Position numbers and translations under genes: made by a program
DNA from: Ampullaceana balthica
Taxonomy: Eukaryota; Mollusca; Gastropoda; Lymnaeidae
Direction: 5' to 3'
NCBI GenBank assembly: GCA_944989445.1
Contig: CALYLW010000127.1
Location: 1,030,490-1,094,489 of the forward strand
DNA: 64,000 nt
Shown here: piece after piece, positions 11,601-23,070 of the stretch
Numbering within the stretch: position 1 is the stretch's first letter
How the letters are laid out: every line of letters starts with the position of its first letter
Notes under the pieces: generated by a model
The model's database searches: none
What the model was told of the DNA's origin: nothing
What the model saw: only the letters and a program-made list of their open reading frames with translations

Positions 11601-12915
11601 CCTCGCAACCCCAAGGATTGTGTCAATAAACTGCCCGTAGGTGGCATCCATGTGGTCTCCTGCAACATCCAGCAGAGCGAGCTTGGTCTCGCTCTCGGCC
11701 TCGTACTTTCGCCAATCGGCCTTACGGAATTGCCAATGACTTCTTTCAAATCGAGGTTTGCCTGCACCAAGCACAAATTCGATCAGGATTGGTAGATGGT
11801 CGCTACCTACTTCCTTTAAGACTTCCAGTCTATGCTTCGACTCTAGGTCAGCGGATATAAGCGTTAGATCTGGGCGGGACTCCGTCCTGTGCCCCGTTTG
11901 CAGTAGTGTCGGTTCACTGTCTGCGTTTTGCAGCCTGATGAGATTCGTATTAATACAGACATCCTCGATGTAGCGGCCTGACGCATTCCGTTCGGCATAG
12001 CCCCAGTCAGGAGACTGTGCATTAAAGTCTCCTGCTATTATCGTTCTTCCAAAAATAACATCTTCCCCAAATGGAAGTGCGATTTGATTTCTGGGCGTAT
12101 TATAGACGTTCGTGATTGTAAAGCCAACGTCGCCTTTGAAAACTCTCACGGTGAGAGTATCAGTGTTGCTGTAACACTTAACTTCGAGCAGCTCCATCGT
12201 TAAATCATTCCGGACCGCTGTGGCAAGACCTCGACATCGCCGGTCACACTTGCAATGGTATATCGAGTAACCAGTGATATGGAACGGCTTCCCCTTAAGG
12301 AGCGTTTCTTGGAACAGTGCTACATCCACTTTCCGTTCGTGGAGTATTTTGGTTACTTCGTGTGCCTTTTGCCTTATGCCACAGACATTCAACTGTAAAA
12401 CTACCAGGGCTTGTTCAGGATGGCCCTTCGCACCCATAAAAGGACGGCCAGTCACCGATTGACCGCTTGGACATGGCCTGTCGTTCGTCACCATGCCTCT
12501 AAGAAGGGGGGTAGCCAACCGACCCGACGTACCACCATCCGCCGAGAAGGGGTTTAGAAGGTCCATTCCGGGACCTGCTTTTTTCGATATATGAACCATA
12601 GAATAGAGAGGGGGTAGGCAGAAATCTTCAACCCATTGAGGACGGTCCGAGCGCGTTCCGCCCCTTGCCCAGAGGGTCTTCCTGTCTTCGGCGTTCCTAG
12701 CCGGGCACTGTTGGGTATGGGCCTGTTCCCACACCCAGCACCGGGCCTCTCGGTGAGGCCATGCCCCACCCTCAAGTTGTCCGGAGGGTTCCAGTGCATA
12801 TGTTTTGGCGATTTCGCCGGGGTTAGTCAGGTTCAAGTCGCAGCCACTTCCGCAACCCTACTTATCTCCCGGGCCCCGTAAAGGCCAACCCCTTCCGAGA
12901 GATGCAGCGCCATCA
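8610..12915 (-). mobile_element. EN-RT-RNase H LINE (I-group-like), near complete
   Basis: The element runs on the minus strand from a GC-rich 5' leader (about 12915-12600) through one long reading frame to a short 3' tail (about 8720-8610). A similar motif (GATGGCGCTGCATCT versus GATGGCGTTGCATCT) occurs near both ends. Composition is clearly more GC-rich than the surrounding DNA. No separate gag-like ORF1 precedes the long frame, so the copy is either 5' truncated or belongs to a single-ORF lineage. Confidence 0.8.
8721..12836 (-). pseudogene. LINE polyprotein: endonuclease, reverse transcriptase, RNase H
   Basis: This is one continuous frame of 1372 codons, broken only by two in-frame TGA codons (minus-strand codons at 10823-10821 and 9455-9453). 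The frame opens at 12836 with TTG; its first ATG is codon 80 (12599). The AP-endonuclease domain has LQLNVCGI (about 148), ALFQET (173-178), AGDFNAQ (268-274) and SDHLPI (345-350). The RT has GKAPGPDKV, PKEGKPGEHPSSYRPISLTS, FQKGR, FFDLKQAYDKVW, GLPQGSALS and the catalytic FADD (about 806-809). RNase H shows TDGS, AELEA, VVFTDS and GHSGEPHSDRVDKLA, so its acidic and His residues are present. A C-terminal CRLCGHPEETVAHVLKEC is a CCHC-like finger. The endonuclease nicks DNA, the RT primes from the nick and RNase H removes template RNA. The first stop lies inside the RT and the second inside RNase H, so the copy should not make full-length protein. The damage is light, which implies a young insertion. 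Confidence 0.9.
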
Positions 12916-13052
12916 TAACACGGGCCCCTCATATTCTGTAGTGGGATCCACAAATCTCTCAATAATGTCAAGATCTATTTTTTACAAAAAAGGCACACAT
13001 TAGCAAAAGGGGATTCGTTCGAACGTACGTACCCCCCCTGCGTACGGCCATG

Positions 13053-13880
13053 TGATCACCACACATCTATCTCTATAGGCGTAGGACCCTTATGTAACCT
13101 ACGATTGCTGATGACATAGATCTTTTGGCTGGGAGCAGTAAAGAACTACAGGAGCTCACTGACAAACTTGCAGACAGCTCAGGAGCATATGGGATGGAAA
13201 TCAACTCAGAGAAAAGAAAGATATTTTTTAATACCTCAGCTTCCAGTAATGAACCAACAATAGCTGGAGGAGGTACATAACTTTAAATATTTAAGAGCCA
13301 TTATATCTAGAGATGGTACCTGTGAAGTTGAAATTCGAGCTAGAATTGGGTCGGCAATGGCAGCAATGACGAAGTTAACCAAAATATGGAACAGCAAAAT
13401 CATTAGCCTGCAAACAAAGCTCCGGCTTTACAGAGCTCTCGTTAAAACCATTGTCCTTTATGGATGCGAGACCAGGACACTACTGGCAACCACTGAAAAC
13501 AAGCTGCGGGCATTTGAAAACAAATGAATGAGGAAAATTCTCGAGACCTCTTATTTAGAACACAAGATCAATGAATATGTCTGGGACAGAATAAACTCTA
13601 TTGCGGGTCGTCAAGAAACCATTATAACAACAATTAAGAGACGTAAGATGGCATGGTTCGATCGTGTACTGCGACATGATACCCTGAAAAAATTCATCCT
13701 TCAAGGCACTGTAGAAGGCGGCCGGCGAAGAGGTCGACAGCGGAAAAGCTGGATTGACAACATAATGGAATGGACAGGGATGAGATTGAATAAATTATTG
13801 CCCGCCACTCAAGATAGGAAAATGTGGAGATCGTTATCTGTTGACGTGTCCATGCGCTCCCTCCAACGACCGCAATGGTG
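13053..13880 (+). pseudogene. RTE-type LINE reverse transcriptase, 3' half
   Basis: It continues the LINE begun at 8042. It reads DHHTSISIGVGPLCN, then a one-base loss within the FADD catalytic box (13105-13120), then IDLLAGSSKELQELTDKLAD and SGAYGMEINSEK. A run of diverged frames follows. From 13528 an intact C-terminal frame contains WDRINSIAGRQETI, TIKRRKMAWFDRVLRHDTL, KFILQGTVEGGRRRGRQRK and SWIDNIMEWTG, ending RSLQRPQW at 13881. This tail is typical of RTE-like elements in invertebrates. Multiple frameshifts make it nonfunctional. Confidence 0.85.
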
Positions 13881-13881
13881 A

Positions 13882-13887
13882 CGGGAC

Positions 13888-13918
<31 letters not shown>
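13882..13918 (+). repeat. (GAT)n tail of the RTE LINE
   Basis: About ten GAT/TGA triplets directly follow the LINE stop codon. RTE-type LINEs often end in a short simple repeat instead of poly(A), so this marks the element's 3' end. 13919-14245 holds AT-rich sequence with nothing recognised. Confidence 0.75.
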
Positions 13919-14592
13919 TGTTCAGTTATAGTGAAAACTGGGTCCAAAGTTTAAAAAAAAACTTCATGAAGTTTTGGAAGAGCACCTGTTGTTATCCTGA
14001 CGAAAAAAAGTAAATATTTGTATCATGATTTAGGCTAAGGCTACATAAAAAATTGAAACTGAAACTATTTCTGTGATGGTCGGAAGAAAATTGGAAGAAT
14101 ATCTCCTACAGGTTATGACATTGCAAAGATAAATTTACCATAGCGTGGTCACAATAAAGATGAAACGAGATTGAATTTTTTTTATTATAAATAATTGAGA
14201 TGCTATATTACTATGAAAATGAACCCGTGTTAAAAGAATATCTAAGGGGCCGTCCATAAATGACGTCACGCAATTTTGACCGATTTTTCACCCCCTCCTC
14301 CCCTCGTCACGCGTCGTCACAAAAAGTTAGACGCCCCCTCCAAAAATACGTCACAAAGCTTTGACCCCCCAAAACAACAACACAACAAATAAATAAAAAC
14401 AAACAAACAAAACAAACAAACAATAAAGCCACCTTATTTTCTATTTGAAAATTTGTATGTTTCAAATCATTTTTTGTCATTTAATTATTTATTTAGTGTA
14501 TGTCTAAATTGTAATATCGTAATAAGCGTGAAGCTATGTAAATCGGCATTAAATAAATTGTTAGCCAGTGCTTCTCAAACGTGTTCGTATTA

Positions 14593-16460
14593 GGGGCCGT
14601 CCATAAAGTACGTCACGCTCCGAGGGGGGGGGAGGGGGTCTAAGAAAGTGTGACACTTTGTGACAGGGGGGAGGGGGGTCATGCCATGTGTGATGTCACA
14701 CATTTATTATTTTAATTATTTTTGTTCTAATTTATTTATATTTTTTTTAGTAGAATTTAAATAGCTTTAAAAATAATTTTCAAATTTTTTTTGAACAATT
14801 AGAATTAGTTTTATGTCAAAATAGCATGAACTGCGTATCTCCTGAATGTGTTCTTCATAAATCTGAATTGGATGCAGCAGGACTAATATTACAAATATAA
14901 GGATCAGGTATGGTTTGACAATCATTTTCGCACCAGCCAATACTTCACTCAAATTGTTAAATATCAGGACATGAAATGTTGCGACAAAGCACGAAGCTCA
15001 TATTTCAACGTTTTACCTTCAAGATTCTTCCCCTCCTCCAATCCCAATCAACCAAATAGTTGATGGACTCAAAGCTTCAAAAAGATGCAGATTCTCATAA
15101 ATGTCCTTCCTTGATTGTAGCACAAACTCTCAAATTTGATGACATTATGCCAAGATCAACAGGAGTTTTCAAAGTACAACCATATGATTACCAGCTTATT
15201 TGATCTACTTTGCAAAGTAGGTCACTTATATTTAGCCTCACAAACAATTTTGAAGAAACATACAGGACAACACAGAGCTCGGGCTCAGGAGAATGTGCCC
15301 ACCCAAACTGTTCCAGAATCAACTCAGATAAAAAGCATCCTTCCTTTGAGAATCACTTCTAGAAGGCAAAGAGAACCTATGGCAGTTATTGCCAGAAGAG
15401 AAAATGCACATACAGAGGCTGGTGAGTGGCTAGATGAGGACGAGTTGATCTGTCTGCAATTATCCTTCCAGGAAACGATGATGGTGAAAGAATGATGTCA
15501 GTCGTAACTATGGATGAAAACTTCATTTCACCGTTGTAAGATGATGTCCAGTGAATATTTTTGAATGAAACATAATTCATAGGACCATAATAAACAGATT
15601 CAATATAGCACAAGAGTTGGTCACATAATTTGTCAATCTAGTTTTTTTTTAAACTCAAATTGTTTTGTTTTCTTTGTATTATTTAATCTCTGGGTGAGGT
15701 CAAGTTTCGCTAATCTACTTATTATCCTGTGTCAATAGATTGCATAATCGGAAGATTATCTAAAACTTAACCTCACTCATTGTAAATGAAAAGTTAGCAG
15801 AGAAATTATGTGTATTATACAATTGTTAAGTGTAATTTTTGCAATTTTTCTTTTCAAATTTGATCTAGATTGAGTTACTATTTCATTGAATAACTGTGAC
15901 AACTGTTGCCAATTAACTATTCTACTATTAAAGTCATTTTAATAATATGATAGTTCTTTTCAGTGGGGGTGTACGGGATTTTGGCTCCAGCTCCGGCAAA
16001 TCCGGAATCCGGCTATTTAAAAAAGAATCATCCGGCTCTGGCTTCGACTCCGGCAGGATTCACTTTATAAATCCGGCTGGCCGGTAGATTCCTAATTTAT
16101 ATATATATTCATAATGGCTCCGGCAAATCAGGAATCCGGCCATTTTAAGAAATCTGATTTCGGCGCCAGCCGGATTTCACTTCATAAATCCGGCCAAATT
16201 CAGCTCCGGCCGGATTTCAAAATTTTGAATCTGGTACATCCCTACTTTTAATTGGAAAGTTTATATTTTAATACAGTTTAATGGTGAAGTGTAATTTAAG
16301 TAATAAATTACATATTTTAATTAGGTGTTAATTTTTTTAAAAATTCGAAAGTGTTACGTACTTTGGGGGGGGGGTCCAGAGATTTGTGACAGTTTGTGAC
16401 AGGGGGAGAGGGGGGGTCAAAATGGTCAAAAATAGCGTGACGTACTTTATGGACGGCCCC
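14593..16460. mobile_element. GGGGCCGTCC-family element, inner copy with TTA duplication
   Basis: GGGGCCGTCCATAAAGTACG at 14593 is mirrored by CGTACTTTATGGACGGCCCC ending at 16460. TTA flanks both sides (14590-14592 and 16461-16463). The 3' half has two copies of the TCCGGAATCCGGC module (about 15990-16100 and 16115-16235). The interior (14760-15950) does not resemble a transposase and may include captured sequence (see 15136-15495). Confidence 0.75.
15136..15495 (+). other. Unrecognised 119-codon reading frame inside a DNA element
   Basis: The frame begins MMTLCQDQQEFSK and ends in an acidic stretch (EAGEWLDEDELICLQLSFQE). It has a plausible amino-acid mix, without simple repeats, and lies between the ends of the 14593-16460 element. 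I recognise no domain, and no transposase motif is present. It could be a captured host exon, a diverged transposon gene or chance. Support is weak. Confidence 0.25.
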
Positions 16461-16463
16461 TTA

Positions 16464-17078
16464 GACAACCGGCAGGTATTTTTTAATGCATTTCACCAGG
16501 TACCGGTGCATTCTATTTTCCCGTTTTGACGTGATTTTCCCTGTACTGACGTGATGAGACCCTACATGGCTTAAAGCCCTATAACATTAAGTATGATTTC
16601 GGCTTGTTTTATATAATATATATATATTTTTTTAATTTGTCTAGTTGCCAAGGCATAGCAAGACAGCTAACGAACAATGCAGCGGTAATGTCAAAAACCA
16701 TTTGATGTGATTAACCTTCGCGATTAAGCTCGCGAATAATAATAATTATAATAAATTGATAATTTATATAGCGCTGTATCCCAGTAAGGAACTGACTATG
16801 TGACTATTGATATCATTTCATTGTTGATAAACCAAGAATATATAAATACAAGAGGATTCCTCAAATTGATTTCGATCTTATAATGACAGTTTTCCTGCTA
16901 TGTAAATGCACATCAAAGGCATTTGATCTAAAATTACCACATTGATATCAAATCTCATGTTTTCTAAAAATTATTTGGTATGCGCTGGAAGAGCAATATG
17001 GCCAGTACTGTACGAACCCCACATTTGTGCAGGAAAGTAGGGTGTCATCTTGTGCGTCGCAAAATACAGTAAGGGGAA
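16464..17078. other. AT-rich interval, no gene seen
   Basis: It contains a diverged repeat block (about 16865-17070) that resembles sequence at 54640-54830 (shared TGACAGTTTTCCTGCTA and GCAAAATACAGTAA). No coding signal. Confidence 0.4.
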
Positions 17079-19586
17079 GGGGCCGTCCATAAATGACGTC
17101 ACGCACCTAGAAAAAAAAAGGGGGGGTCACACTTTTGTGACGAGGGGGAGGGAGGGGGTTGAAGAAATGTGACGTCACATCAAAAGGGTAACTTTAAATA
17201 AAACTTCCACTGAAATATTTGGTCGCTTACAATTTATTTAATGCCTTTTAAATCAGTGCTTCTCAATGTGCCGGTCGGTAGGCCATCAGACGCTGGTTGG
17301 CGTAGGCTATCAAGACACGAAAGTTAAATCTAATTATAATCCTTAAGTTTGAGAATCCCCCAAGATAACGTATGAAATTGTTTACCCTGCGTCGTTTGAT
17401 GTTGACATCAAAGCATTTGTGATGTAACAGCAGCTCCGCTTGGTTCTCTCACGGCAGATCGCGACTTTTTTGCCTGTTACCCCAAAATATACAAGTTTAT
17501 GTGTGCGTTACACCCCAACCCACAGACTCTAGGTCCTGCTCACGTGACTCGGGGATTTAGGGGAGCGTCGTTAGCGAAAATGCTACTGATGAGTTTTACA
17601 AGCATGACAAGTGTCTAAAAATGATCTGAATAGGATTATGTGTAGATATTTTAAGTCAAAACGACACGGAATATTATTTTTCTTTGAAAAAAAAGGGGGG
17701 GGGGTGGATCTATTTGATAGAGTTTTAAAGTTTTAAACGTATTAAGTTTGATATAATTGTTCGATTGGTTTTTGGTCAAATGTCCCTGGCCATTCTAGTC
17801 TTCTAGATATAATGATAAATGAGCCCATTTAAAATTAGTCAAGTATTCATTAACTTTATTGAATGCATCAAATTCTTGACATCGCAATTCGAGAGGAGCA
17901 CAAAACAACTTTTCTTCTTAGCTCAGTTTTAAGGCATTAATTTTAAATATCACAGAAAGGATGCTTATTACTGTCAAGTCATGTGGATTAAGATTAGGCC
18001 TATTGTCACTCGTGTCAATATAAATGAAAGTAGGGTGGATTTAGGTGTCTTCTTATAGTACGTAGGTAAGAAATCTACATAGTTGTCAAATTTTAAAAAA
18101 AAAGCATTTTCTGAAAGGAACCGGTTCAATAGTAGGCATATGTTCGAAGCGTACGCGTACAAATTACGGTACACATGACGTATTTTAATATATATATAGT
18201 GGATTTTAGTGGATGTTATACGTCCCAAATGAGTCTGCATTACCCGCAAGAATTCCCTTTTAACCCCAGTTTAGGTTATTTAACCCTGTTCGCCGACCTC
18301 TTTCTTACCTAAAATGTATTCTAAGGATGTTAACACAGTTCGTTTTCTGAAGGTCGGTTAAACGTTTTAAAAAACGCGGGTTACAATATTACAATGTAGA
18401 CCCTCACTAAATAAATAATAAATGCTTAAATGGCATTAACAGTGATTTGAAACATACTTATTTTCAAATGGAAAATACGGTGTTTTTTTTTGTGTCAAAG
18501 CTTTGTGACGTATTTTTAGTGGGGGGGGGTCTAACTTTTTGTGACGACGCGTGACGAGGGGGGGAGGGGGTAAAAATCGACCAAAATCGCGTGACGTCAT
18601 TTATGTGACGGCCCCTAATACTGCAAGTTGAAGACTGAAAAATACTATGACATTAATAAAATATCCAATATTATCCTAACTTTTTACTCCGAAGCTCACG
18701 ATTTTTTTGTGTGTTGTTTTTTCGGACGAGGAGGCGTGTTTAAATTGTTGCATTCTCTTGTGGAATTTATAAACTAATGAAAAATACATGGCTACCGCTA
18801 TCGGGCGGTTTAACCTAGGGGTCTGTGAACAGCGGTAAATTATCTCATTTGGCTTAAAAAGGGAAATCTTGGCGTTTGACCAAAAACCAATCGAACAATT
18901 TATATCAAACTTGAAACGTTTATAATTGTATCAAATAGATTCCCCCCCCCCTAAAAAAATATAAAATAATTAAAAATTGATATTCCGTGTCGTTTTGACT
19001 TAAAATATCTATACATAATCCTATTTAGATCATTTTTATACACTTGTCATGCTTGTAAAACTCACCAGTTGCAGTTTCGGGGGGGGGGTGCTAAAGATGC
19101 TCCCCCAAATCCCCGAGTCATGTGAGCAGGACATCGAGTCTGTAACGCACACAGAAACTTGTATATTTTGGGGTAACGGGCAAAAAAGTTCGTCGACTAC
19201 TGCCGTGAGAGAACCAAACGGAGTGGCGGTGACATCACAAATGCTTTGATGTCAACATCAAACGACGCAGGGTAACAATTTCATACATTCTCATGAGTTC
19301 TTAAACTTAAGGATTATAATTAGATTTATTTTTCATTTCTTGATAACTTACGCCGACCGGCGTCTGATGGCCTACCGACCGGTACTTTGAGAAGCACTGA
19401 TTTAAAAAAAAATATTTAAAAAAAAATTAAATAAATTGTAAGTGACCAAATGTTTCAGTGGAAGTTTTATTTTAATTTACCCTTTTAATGTGACGTCATA
19501 TTTCTTCAACCCCCTCCCTCCCCCTCGTCACAAAAGTGTGACCCCCTCCCCCCTAGGTGCGTGACGTCATTTATTGACGGCCCCTC
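17079..19586. repeat. Foldback element with ~700-bp inverted arms
   Basis: The left arm (about 17079-17795) and right arm (about 18865-19586) are inverted copies. Both carry the GGGGCCGTCC end, a GACCCCC/GGGGGTC tract, CCGGTCGGTAGGCCATCAGA, TTTGATGTTGACATCAAA, CCCCGAGTCATGTGA-type blocks and GACACGGAATATT. The ~1.07-kb loop contains the right end (18370-18615) of another family member and a MULE-like scrap (18290-18370). Mismatches and indels are spread through the arms, so it is not recent. No protein is encoded. Confidence 0.75.
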
Positions 19587-19589
19587 TAA

Positions 19590-21908
19590 TGAGACTTCAG
19601 ACGGAAGCCAACCCAACATTGTTACAGTTCTTAAAAGTTTGATGAACTACACTTCAATTTCTTTCTGTTTGTTCTACTGTGGACTAATTAAATGATGTTT
19701 TACGTGGTAGTTTTAAAAAGTTAGGGGTGGGGGCACCATGAATTTACCGTACCACGTGACACGAACTCTAGCTACGCCACTGGAACGAGATATTGTTCAG
19801 AAAACTTTTCCCGCTACGACAGAACATAACACGACACGTTTGATCACGTGGATTTTTTTTTCAAGAATTATTTAAACATTTTATTACATTAGTAGTCTCT
19901 ATAATTTTCGAATATTCTTTCTTTTAAAATGAAATTATGTATTTTTATTTGACAAAAAATTTGTTCGCGTTATCAAGCTAATTAACATCAAATATGACGC
20001 TAATGTATGTTATTTAAATTTATTGTTACAGGGTTGCCATTAAAGCCCAACGGTTATTAATTTGTTTCGCTACACAAAAGTTTTACTTTTGCAACTTTTA
20101 TTAAAATTAAACTCTTGAACCCAATGCTATATTTTAAGACAATTTTAGGGAAACATTTATCAATCTTTCATGTGAATAATTTATGAAATGCCAAATTTTG
20201 ATAATTATATAGTGTTATTCATAAATGAACAGTTTTAATTACGTTAAGTCTCAAATTAAGAATCGCGGTGATCGCGATACGGCGCGTGTAACAACATCAC
20301 GTGATCAACATATTCTCTCTCTGTAAATCACAAAAATTCAGGTGGGTTATCCCGATGAAAATTCTTTGTTCTGTATTACAAATGCAACGTTCTGATTCTA
20401 TTTATGTATACTTTTATTGAAATATACGTTGCTTGCATCTATGTCATATTTATCTTTAATTATTAAATTTTCATTTCAAAAGTTAATATTTATATTTTGG
20501 TGAGTCAACCGCTAAAATGAAACGATGTTCATTAGATAGCTTGATATTTCTTTTTCCGAAAAAAATAAAAAATCCAGCATGGCGTCACGTTGCTATTTAG
20601 TATTTAGACTTGTCACCGAATTTACATCTCAAAAACCTACATCTTTAATAAATTATAATTGAAGAACTGTGCTCGTTTAAAGCCCAGTGTAATGTTTTAC
20701 TACATTTTTAGTACCTGATAAATAATTATTCTAATCCAGTGATCTTGAAAACTATTTAGAATTTAGGCCTAATTTGGTTTGTACTTAAAGACTTAGAACT
20801 TTCCATTTTCATATTTTACTTTACTTTACTACATTCGTTATGATTATCATTATGATTCATTTTCATTACCAAGTAAAGTTCAAATTCAGGCTGAAATTCA
20901 AGATCTACTTCCACCACTACAATTAGGGGTGCGCTAAGTACTAATTTTCTTAATGAAAGGTTTTATTGTTCTCAATTAGCCTAGTGCCTAGTGGATATTT
21001 CAGTCTTCTTCCGTCTTCCTGATCTAGGTCTAGATCAATAAAAACTAGTGCTAATGGCCGTGTCATAGGACTGGAAAATGTATATGTTGTTAATTATTAT
21101 TATTTATTCCCAAAAGTATTGTATTATCACTGTTTTAGTCAAATTAGTCTAGTCATCTAGCTTTGCTTTATGCTTTAGCATGCATATTCATAGTGCGTAG
21201 GCTGTGATTTAGCTTAGTTCTGCATAGCCTGATAGTTTACAACTATTAATATTCAATATTCCTTTAGACATTTCACATAGTATGAACATAAGGCCTACGT
21301 TTTGTATGAGTAGGTGAAGTAGGTCATATGACATTGACTCATTACTCATTGCTTAAACTTATCCAGTGTAGAAGTGTAGTCATTGAGTAAAACTTACTGG
21401 GTGGGGGAACATTATCATTATTTTTACCTGTCTTTTCATTTCTCTCATATCTTGTCCATAATGCAGCAATAAAAATGGACAAAACCCCTTCTCCCTGTTA
21501 TGGTCAATTCAAAATCCAGTTGCCTGGCAGCTCAATTAAATTTAAACTTCAAAACAAATTTATGGATCACTTAATTGGATTGGTTATCAATTAGCTTTGT
21601 TTACAGTGTAAATCATAAATCAGTGTCAGTGTCCCTTTTTGCCTTCTAAAAATCTGAAATTTTTATTACAAGAAATTGAAACATGTTAGTGTTAGGAAAT
21701 TGGGCCGTCTCCATTTAAATTTTTTTCCTAAATGACCCAAAGAAATTTTGCACTGATTTGGACAATTTGGTGTGTAAAATAAATAAGTATATTATAATTT
21801 GTGACAGTTTTTTTGTCTCTTGCCAGTCTTGTCACCTTATAGCATGATTTTATTAATTTTTTATTTTTTTTTAAAAACTGGTTGATATAATAAGATGGTA
21901 TAATAAGC
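19590..21908. other. Upstream region of the UBAP2L gene, no coding exon seen
   Basis: Mostly AT-rich, without repeats I can match elsewhere in the window. A short GC-richer island at 20265-20345 includes CACGTG and a good splice-donor sequence. It is listed separately as a candidate first exon. Confidence 0.4.
20265..20341 (+). promoter_or_regulatory. UBAP2L: Candidate promoter/noncoding first exon
   Basis: The coding exon at 23777 starts with a splice acceptor, so a 5' noncoding exon must lie upstream. The best candidate is this CpG-containing patch (GCGGTGATCGCGATACGGCG, then ATCACGTGATC with an E-box). It ends AAATTCAG followed by GTGGGT, a usable donor. No TATA box is evident. The placement is inference and other upstream sites, including outside the window, are possible. 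Confidence 0.25.
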
Positions 21909-23070
21909 GTTATTCGCACGGTTTTGGCAGTGCGAATAATGTCCAACATTATCCGCACGGTTAACCGTGCGGATAATGCCTAGCATTATTCGCACTGCCG
22001 CACGGTTTTGACCGTGAGAATGATGCCAAACGATATCTAAAGGCCTTGGACTTTGGGTAATGCATATAAAAATGTTAATAAAAATTAACAAATAATACTA
22101 ACAGTCACTGTTACTGACTCTCACTTTAAAATTTTGACCGTGAGAATAATGTCGAACAAATTCAATTGTCATTTTAACCGTCTTTCGAGTGTCTGGAATC
22201 TTATATTTGTATCCATTTTAGCAATAATCTGAGCGGACCTGCATATCGTTTGTTAATGATTAATCATTAATTAATTAATTATTAATACTACGGATTTAGC
22301 TGATATAAAACTATACTATTATTAACTGTTCCAGTGCAATCAACTTTGTATTTTTATTCTGTATAATTATGAAGTAACTTTTTATTAACTTTTACACATA
22401 ATATTTAATTGGACGAGACTCTGTAATGAAAAAGAATAATTATTATTCTCCCCAAAACTAGCATTGTACCTGTGGTCAACATATAATCCATTTAGTTAAT
22501 TTAATTTAAAGCATGAAAAAAACGAAAGACGATACAATGGTATAGCCAGTATAGCATAAAAATGTTAAAGTGAGAGTCTGTAACAGTGACTGTTAGTAGA
22601 TAGAATAGATAAGACAGGCATAGGTGGGGGAAAAATAAAATGTTTATGGGAAAGAGCCTGCTTGTGTGTTTGCAAACATCCTCACTGTGGTTGTGAAAAC
22701 CACAAAAAAAAAGAGTAAGACCCTCCTAGGATTCGATCCGCGTACCATAATCATAAATTGAACTAAGCTAGATTAACCACTCAACTGGAGAGAGCTGATG
22801 AATTTATTATTTGTTATTTAAAAATCATTTAAGTGCACCTTAAATGCACACTAATCAATTTTTATGGCAATGGTACTTTAAAATTTCAGTAATCATGAAA
22901 TTTTAATAAGTGTTAGCATATAAATTACACATTTTAGCCTAGATCGAGTGATATCGGCCATTATTTTGTCTATACCGAGCACATTTTTTTTTCATCGTGA
23001 CCAGCCACTATAAGTAAGACGTGCGGATAATATCAGCATTATCTGCACGGCCAAAACCGTGCGAATAATC
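21909..23070. mobile_element. DNA element with GTTATTCGCACGG ends and internal palindromes
   Basis: GTTATTCGCACGGTTTTGGC at 21909 is mirrored by GCCAAAACCGTGCGAATAAT at 23050. Subterminal palindromes built on CCGCACGG/CCGTGCGG (21954-22010 and 23020-23048) repeat the terminal motif in both orientations. A second internal inverted repeat (CAGTCACTGTTAC at about 22103 and GTAACAGTGACTG at about 22580) is nested inside. There is no transposase. The element ends 0.7 kb before the first coding exon, so it could influence the promoter or 5' UTR intron. Confidence 0.65.

Larger units (their letters stand above)
8370..13049. mobile_element. DNA transposon with GGCCGTAC termini, host of a LINE
   Basis: GGCCGTACCCAG at 8370 and CTGCGTACGGCC ending at 13049 form ~12-bp inverted termini with one mismatch. 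They lie exactly where the RTE LINE reading frame is interrupted. The element itself encodes no recognisable transposase. Most of its length is the minus-strand LINE at about 8610-12915. 8435-8560 contains repeated CTCTCATAACGA motifs resembling a pogo/Tigger-type end. The apparent target overlap is only a few bases (GTG), so superfamily assignment is open. Confidence 0.6.
14246..18615. mobile_element. GGGGCCGTCC-family element, outer pair of ends
   Basis: The left end GGGGCCGTCCATAAATGACG starts at 14246, preceded by TAA. The right end CGTCATTTATGTGACGGCCCC finishes at 18615, followed by TAA. The arms stay complementary for about 250-300 bp (14246-14520 against 18370-18615), sharing blocks such as ACGTCACAAAGCTTTGA. 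TAA duplications and long GC-rich inverted arms fit a PIF/Harbinger-like non-autonomous element (inference). A sister element occupies 14593-16460, and the interval overlaps another inverted repeat at 17079-19586 in an interleaved way. Confidence 0.55.

Noticed and set aside
11155..11795. Several plus-strand frames of 90-134 codons
   Set aside because: They are antisense to the continuous LINE polyprotein with clear catalytic motifs.
22690..22800. tRNA-like sequence (GGATCGAATCC on the minus strand, with an A-box-like stretch)
   Set aside because: No complete cloverleaf can be folded and the acceptor stem is missing; at most a SINE scrap inside the DNA element.
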